A stretch of 64,000 nucleotides of DNA from Bacteroidota bacterium (lineage in GTDB: Bacteria; Bacteroidota; Ignavibacteria; UBA10030; UBA8401), in contig JAQCAB010000006.1 of the NCBI GenBank assembly GCA_027622375.1, positions 27,514-91,513 on the forward strand, in the 5' to 3' direction. Numbering within the stretch: position 1 is the first letter of the stretch; each line of letters begins with the position of its first letter. Under the pieces are notes generated by a model. It worked only from the letters and a program-made list of their open reading frames with translations, made no database searches and was not told the DNA's origin. Below, in pieces: positions 59,666-64,000 of this stretch. A program made the translations under genes and the position numbers.

Positions 59666-60714
59666 TTAAGGGTAAGTATCCAATTTATATTGGAAAAGGA
59701 ATTTTAAAAAATTTAAACTCTCACTTCCCCACTAAAAAATTTTCTCAAGTAGCTGTTTTAACTGATACAAATGTTGAAAAATATTGGCTTTCAACTTTAA
59801 TCAGTTTTTCAAATAATAGATTTAAATCAATAATTATTCCTGCTGGAGAAAAATCAAAAAACATTTTTGAACTTGAATATATTTGGAAAAAAATGTTCGA
59901 ATTTGGTTTTGATAGAAAATCACTTTTAATCAATTTGGGTGGTGGAATGATTTGTGATATTGGGGGTTTTGCAGCTTCAACATTTATGCGAGGAATTGAT
60001 TTTATAAATATCCCAACAACTCTTTTAGCTCAAGTTGATGCAAGTATTGGCGGAAAAAATGGAATTAACTACGGTGAAATTAAAAATGGAGTCGGCTCAT
60101 TTAAAATGCCAATTGGTGTTTTAAGTGATACTGAAACTTTACAAACTTTAGATGAAAAAGAATTTGTTTCATCTTTTGCAGAAATAATTAAACATGGAAT
60201 TATATCTGGTAAAAAATATTTTAATTTAATCTCTAAAATAAAGCCACTTGAATTCCATCAGAATGAATTAATCAAAATTATTTTTGAATCAATTAAAATA
60301 AAAAAAAGAATTGTTGATAAAGATCCACATGAAAATAAACTTCGGAAAATTTTAAATTTTGGACATACAATTGGCCATGCAATTGAAATAGCAAGTTTAA
60401 AATTAAATAAACCATTACTACATGGTGATGCAATCGCGATTGGGATGATTGCTGAAAGCAGATTAGCATTAATGTTGGGCAAATTACCAGAAAAAGAATT
60501 TAATTTAATCGAGAATTTAATTATTAAAGCCAATTTAAAACGAAGTATTAAAAATATTCCAGTTAATTTGTTGCTTGATGTTATTAAACTTGATAAAAAA
60601 AATTTAAATGGAAATATTTTATTTTCTCTACCCTCAAGAATAGGAAAAGTTGAACCAAATATTAGAGTAAATGTAAATCAAATCACAAAATCAATAGAAT
60701 ACATTACTAAATGA
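59638..60714 (+). CDS. aroB: 3-dehydroquinate synthase
   Basis: NLGGGMICDIGGFAASTFMRGIDFINIPTTLLAQVDASIGGKNGINY; NFGHTIGHAIE. Confidence 0.96.
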   Translation: MERDNSTKLIKGKYPIYIGKGILKNLNSHFPTKKFSQVAVLTDTNVEKYWLSTLISFSNNRFKSIIIPAGEKSKNIFELEYIWKKMFEFGFDRKSLLINLGGGMICDIGGFAASTFMRGIDFINIPTTLLAQVDASIGGKNGINYGEIKNGVGSFKMPIGVLSDTETLQTLDEKEFVSSFAEIIKHGIISGKKYFNLISKIKPLEFHQNELIKIIFESIKIKKRIVDKDPHENKLRKILNFGHTIGHAIEIASLKLNKPLLHGDAIAIGMIAESRLALMLGKLPEKEFNLIENLIIKANLKRSIKNIPVNLLLDVIKLDKKNLNGNILFSLPSRIGKVEPNIRVNVNQITKSIEYITK

Positions 60715-61991
60715 ATTTAATTGAAATTCTCCCTTTTAAATCTCCAGTTGAGGCTAAATTAATAATTCCCGGTTCAAAAAGTATCACTAATCGCGTTTTA
60801 ATTTTATCAGTATTAGCAAAAGGTGTTTCAAGAATTTATAATTATTCAAAAAGTAGTGACAGTTTTGTTTTAATAAAAGCTCTCAAAAGTTTAGGTGTAA
60901 AAATAATTGTTAAAAATAAATATTTAGAAGTTTATGGTAACAATGGAAAGTTTGCTAAAAATAATAAAAGGATAAATATAAAAGATGCAGGAACAGCGAT
61001 GAGGTTTTTAACATCGCTTGCAACAATTATACCTGGCAAAATTATTTTATATGGCACTCCACAAATGAATAAAAGACCAATTAAAGAATTAGTTGACTCG
61101 TTAAAATTGTTAGGAGCGCAAATAATTTATAAAAATATAGTTGGATTCCCTCCGATAGAAATTATTGGGGGGACGTTAAATGCAAACTCGACAAAAATTA
61201 ATTCAGGAATAAGTAGTCAATTTATTTCATCTTTACTTTTGATTTCACCTGTTTTGATAAATGGACTTAAATTAAAATTAATAGGATCAAATGTTTCTAA
61301 ATCATATTTAAATTTAACATTGCATTGTTTAAAATCTTTTGGAATTAAAGTAATAAACAAAAAAAATACATTTATTATTTCAAAACAAAACGTTAATAAT
61401 CTTAAATATAAAGTTGAAAGCGATTTAACAAGTGCAGGTTATTTTTTTGGAATTGCAGCAATAACCGGAAGTAGGATTGTTATAGAAAATATTAATCCAA
61501 AATCTTTACAGGGAGATATTTTAATTTTAAATATTTTAAAAAAAATGGGATGCAAAATAAATCTCTCAAACGAACAAAATGGAATCGAAGTAATTGGACC
61601 AAAATTCTTAAAGCCAATTAAAGCGAATTTAAATAATCTCCCAGATAGTGCGCAAACATTAGGGGTTATATCAGCATTTGCAAAAGGAAAATCAAAATTT
61701 ACCGGACTTAAAACTTTAAAAATAAAAGAAACAAATAGACTTTTGGCTTTGAAAAACGAACTCGCAAAAATGAAAATAAAAACAATAATAGGGATAGATT
61801 TTATTGAAATTTTTGGTGGTAATCCAAAACCTTCAACCATTAATACTTACAACGATCATCGTATGGCAATGTCTTTTGCGATGGCAGGAACAAAATTAAA
61901 TGGAATAAAAATTCATAATCCAAAAGTTGTTGATAAATCTTTTCCAGAATTTTGGGATAAACTTTTACAAATTGGTGTCAATTTAAAATGA
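60711..61991 (+). CDS. aroA: 3-phosphoshikimate 1-carboxyvinyltransferase
   Basis: IIPGSKSITNRVLILSVLAKG; DAGTAMRFLTSLA; KETNRLLALKNELAKM; YNDHRMAMSFAMAG. Confidence 0.96.
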   Translation: MNLIEILPFKSPVEAKLIIPGSKSITNRVLILSVLAKGVSRIYNYSKSSDSFVLIKALKSLGVKIIVKNKYLEVYGNNGKFAKNNKRINIKDAGTAMRFLTSLATIIPGKIILYGTPQMNKRPIKELVDSLKLLGAQIIYKNIVGFPPIEIIGGTLNANSTKINSGISSQFISSLLLISPVLINGLKLKLIGSNVSKSYLNLTLHCLKSFGIKVINKKNTFIISKQNVNNLKYKVESDLTSAGYFFGIAAITGSRIVIENINPKSLQGDILILNILKKMGCKINLSNEQNGIEVIGPKFLKPIKANLNNLPDSAQTLGVISAFAKGKSKFTGLKTLKIKETNRLLALKNELAKMKIKTIIGIDFIEIFGGNPKPSTINTYNDHRMAMSFAMAGTKLNGIKIHNPKVVDKSFPEFWDKLLQIGVNLK

Positions 61992-62485
61992 ATATTGTTT
62001 TAATTGGATTTATGGGTTCTGGAAAAAGCACTGTTGGAAGATTACTTTCTGAATATTTACGATGTGATTTTTATGATTTAGATGAATTAATTTTGGATAA
62101 AACAAAATGCTCAAGTATTTCTGAAATATTTGATAAAATTGGTGAGGATTATTTTAGAGAAATTGAAAGAAATATTTTTGTGAACTTATTCAACTCTGAA
62201 TCTTCAATTATTTCAACTGGTGGTGGAATAATTACAAATAATAATGTTTTGGATGAAGTCAAATATAAATCTCAAATAATTTATTTAGAAACAGATTTAG
62301 ATATAATTAAAAAAAGAATTTCGAATTTTACTGATAGGCCATTATTTAAAAATCCGAAAGAAATCCAAAACTTATTTGAACATCGAAAACCATTTTACGA
62401 GAAATTTGCAAATCTAAAGATTAATACAAATTTATTAAATCCTCAAAATGTTGTGGATGAAATAATTAATTTTCTAAAGAATTAA
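61988..62485 (+). CDS. aroK: Shikimate kinase
   Basis: IVLIGFMGSGKSTVGRLLSEYLRCDFYDLDELI; ISTGGGI; RPLF. Confidence 0.96.
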   Translation: MNIVLIGFMGSGKSTVGRLLSEYLRCDFYDLDELILDKTKCSSISEIFDKIGEDYFREIERNIFVNLFNSESSIISTGGGIITNNNVLDEVKYKSQIIYLETDLDIIKKRISNFTDRPLFKNPKEIQNLFEHRKPFYEKFANLKINTNLLNPQNVVDEIINFLKN

Positions 62486-63307
62486 ATGCAAAAAGTTAAA
62501 AACTTTTTTTATGTGATTGGCGATCCAATTTCACATTCACTTTCACCAATTATGTATAATTCTGCATTTAAATTATTAAATATTCAAAAATATAATTATT
62601 TCAAATTAAAAAAGGTTAAAGAAAATAAATTATTTGTTGTTTTAAAAGAATTTAGAAATTCAAATGTAAAAGGTGTTGCTGTTACAATACCACACAAACA
62701 AAATGTTATTAAATTTTTGGATAAATTAGATTCTTCAGCAAAAACAATTGGAGCTGTTAACACTATTTTAAATCGAAATGGAAAACTTATTGGTTACAAC
62801 ACAGATTATATTGGGGCAATTAAGGCACTCCGAAAATTTACATCTCTAAAAAATAAAAAAATTGCTATTTTTGGGTCAGGTGGTTCTGCTAGAGCGATAA
62901 TTTTTGGACTAATAAAACAAAATGCGGAACTTTCAATTTTTAACAGGACTTTTAAAAATGCACTAACTCTTGCAAATGAATTTCATTGTAAAGCACTTCC
63001 CATTTCAAAATTAAACCAATTAATTAATTTTGATATAATAATTAATACAACCCCAGTTGGAATGATTAATAATAAGTCATTGATTCCCAAAAAATATATT
63101 TCTCATAAACAAATAATATTTGATATAATTTATAATCCTTACGAAACAATATTTATTAAAAATGGAATTTCAAATAATACCACTGTGATTCGTGGAGTTG
63201 AAATGTTTTTAGAACAAGCTTATGAACAATTCAAACTTTTCACAAATTTAAATCCACCAAAATCTTTAATGAGAGAAATTGTTTTAAAAAAATTATTAAA
63301 GAAATGA
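62486..63307 (+). CDS. aroE: Shikimate dehydrogenase
   Basis: VIGDPISHSLSPIMYNSAF; VTIPHKQNVIKFLD; GYNTDYIGAI; IFGSGGSARAIIFGL. Confidence 0.96.
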   Translation: MQKVKNFFYVIGDPISHSLSPIMYNSAFKLLNIQKYNYFKLKKVKENKLFVVLKEFRNSNVKGVAVTIPHKQNVIKFLDKLDSSAKTIGAVNTILNRNGKLIGYNTDYIGAIKALRKFTSLKNKKIAIFGSGGSARAIIFGLIKQNAELSIFNRTFKNALTLANEFHCKALPISKLNQLINFDIIINTTPVGMINNKSLIPKKYISHKQIIFDIIYNPYETIFIKNGISNNTTVIRGVEMFLEQAYEQFKLFTNLNPPKSLMREIVLKKLLKK

Positions 63308-63972
63308 GAAAGCCAATTATTTGCATCCCTGTTGTTGGTAACTCAATAAATGAATTTTTAAATAATTTATCTAAATCCCAAAAGATTTCAAATTTTGTAG
63401 AACTCAGAAGTGATTATATACAAAAATTAAATATTGAAGATATTCTTTTGTTGAAATCAAAAACTTTTAACAAATCAATTTTTACTTGCCGATCAAAAAA
63501 AGAAGGTGGTAAATTTACTTCTTCTCAAAGTACACGATGTTCAATTTTAGAATTTGCATCAAAAATTGGTTTTGATTTTGTTGATGTTGAACTTTCAACT
63601 TTAGAAAAATATAATTTAAAATTAAATTCTAAATTGATAATTTCATATCACAATTTTAATAAAACACCAAATTTTAATTTTCTTTTAAAAATAATTTCAA
63701 AAATGCAAAAGTATAAACCCGAAATTATTAAAATTGCAACTCTTGTAAAAAATAAAACTGATATAAAAACTTTATTACGTCTATGTTTAAATAAAGATTT
63801 TCAAAATAAGAGAATTATTATTGGAATGGGCCCTCTTGGAATTAGTACTCGGATTTTAGCCCCACTTTTTGGTTCTTATTTAACATATTCATATGCAATT
63901 AATAATAAAACTGCTTCAGGACAAATAGAATTTAGTACTTTAAAAAAACTTTATAATTATATTTATAAATAA
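63304..63972 (+). CDS. aroD: Type I 3-dehydroquinate dehydratase
   Basis: FVELRSDYI; FTCRSKKEGGKF; LIISYHNFNKTPN; GPLGISTRILAPLFGSYLTY. Confidence 0.92.
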   Translation: MRKPIICIPVVGNSINEFLNNLSKSQKISNFVELRSDYIQKLNIEDILLLKSKTFNKSIFTCRSKKEGGKFTSSQSTRCSILEFASKIGFDFVDVELSTLEKYNLKLNSKLIISYHNFNKTPNFNFLLKIISKMQKYKPEIIKIATLVKNKTDIKTLLRLCLNKDFQNKRIIIGMGPLGISTRILAPLFGSYLTYSYAINNKTASGQIEFSTLKKLYNYIYK

Positions 63973-63976
63973 ATTT

Positions 63977-64000
63977 ATGGCAGGCAATACTTTTGGACAA
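63977..64000 (+). CDS. aroC: Chorismate synthase, first 8 codons, truncated by window edge
   Basis: ATG GCA GGC AAT ACT TTT GGA CAA = MAGNTFGQ, the typical AroC N-terminus, 4 nt after aroD. Confidence 0.75.

Noticed and set aside
61439-61840. 133-aa antisense ORF
   Set aside because: Inside aroA; hydrophobicity is a by-product of Lys/Asn-rich coding on the opposite strand.
1-64000. CRISPR array, transposon, prophage or defence island
   Set aside because: No regularly spaced repeats, transposase/integrase, phage structural or known defence proteins were seen; the window looks like core chromosome.

Overview
This is a 64 kb, AT-rich, gene-dense chromosomal segment. It is probably from the Bacteroidota / Ignavibacteria-Chlorobi side: there are 'NYPNPFNP' T9SS C-terminal sorting domains, signal peptides ending in S|Q, a TAnnTTTG-type promoter and a Bat operon. 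No rRNA, CRISPR array, transposase or prophage was seen. Main blocks: (i) a minus-strand operon (1-10929) encoding three CsgG-like/TPR proteins, one with a transglutaminase-like domain, an outer-membrane beta-barrel, a 1465-aa BNR-repeat T9SS cargo and a truncated CHASE2 protein; this is the best candidate for an uncharacterised envelope system; (ii) moxR-DUF58-bat genes followed by transketolase; (iii) tRNA-Val(CAC); (iv) a long minus-strand run efp-accB-accC-gcvH-gcvP-LTA synthase-like-era-DUF1015-EamA-mce-uvrC-PuuD-like; (v) plus-strand FAH, M23, K+ channel plus separate cNMP-binding protein, valS, and two T9SS cargo hydrolases; (vi) PorV/PorQ-like, ZIP, CPBP, glyS, rmlA; (vii) an M20 peptidase interrupted by an in-frame TAA; (viii) tRNA-Val(TAC) followed by a complete shikimate operon running into aroC at the window edge. 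Family calls are from reading the supplied translations plus my own translation of selected regions. No database search was possible.
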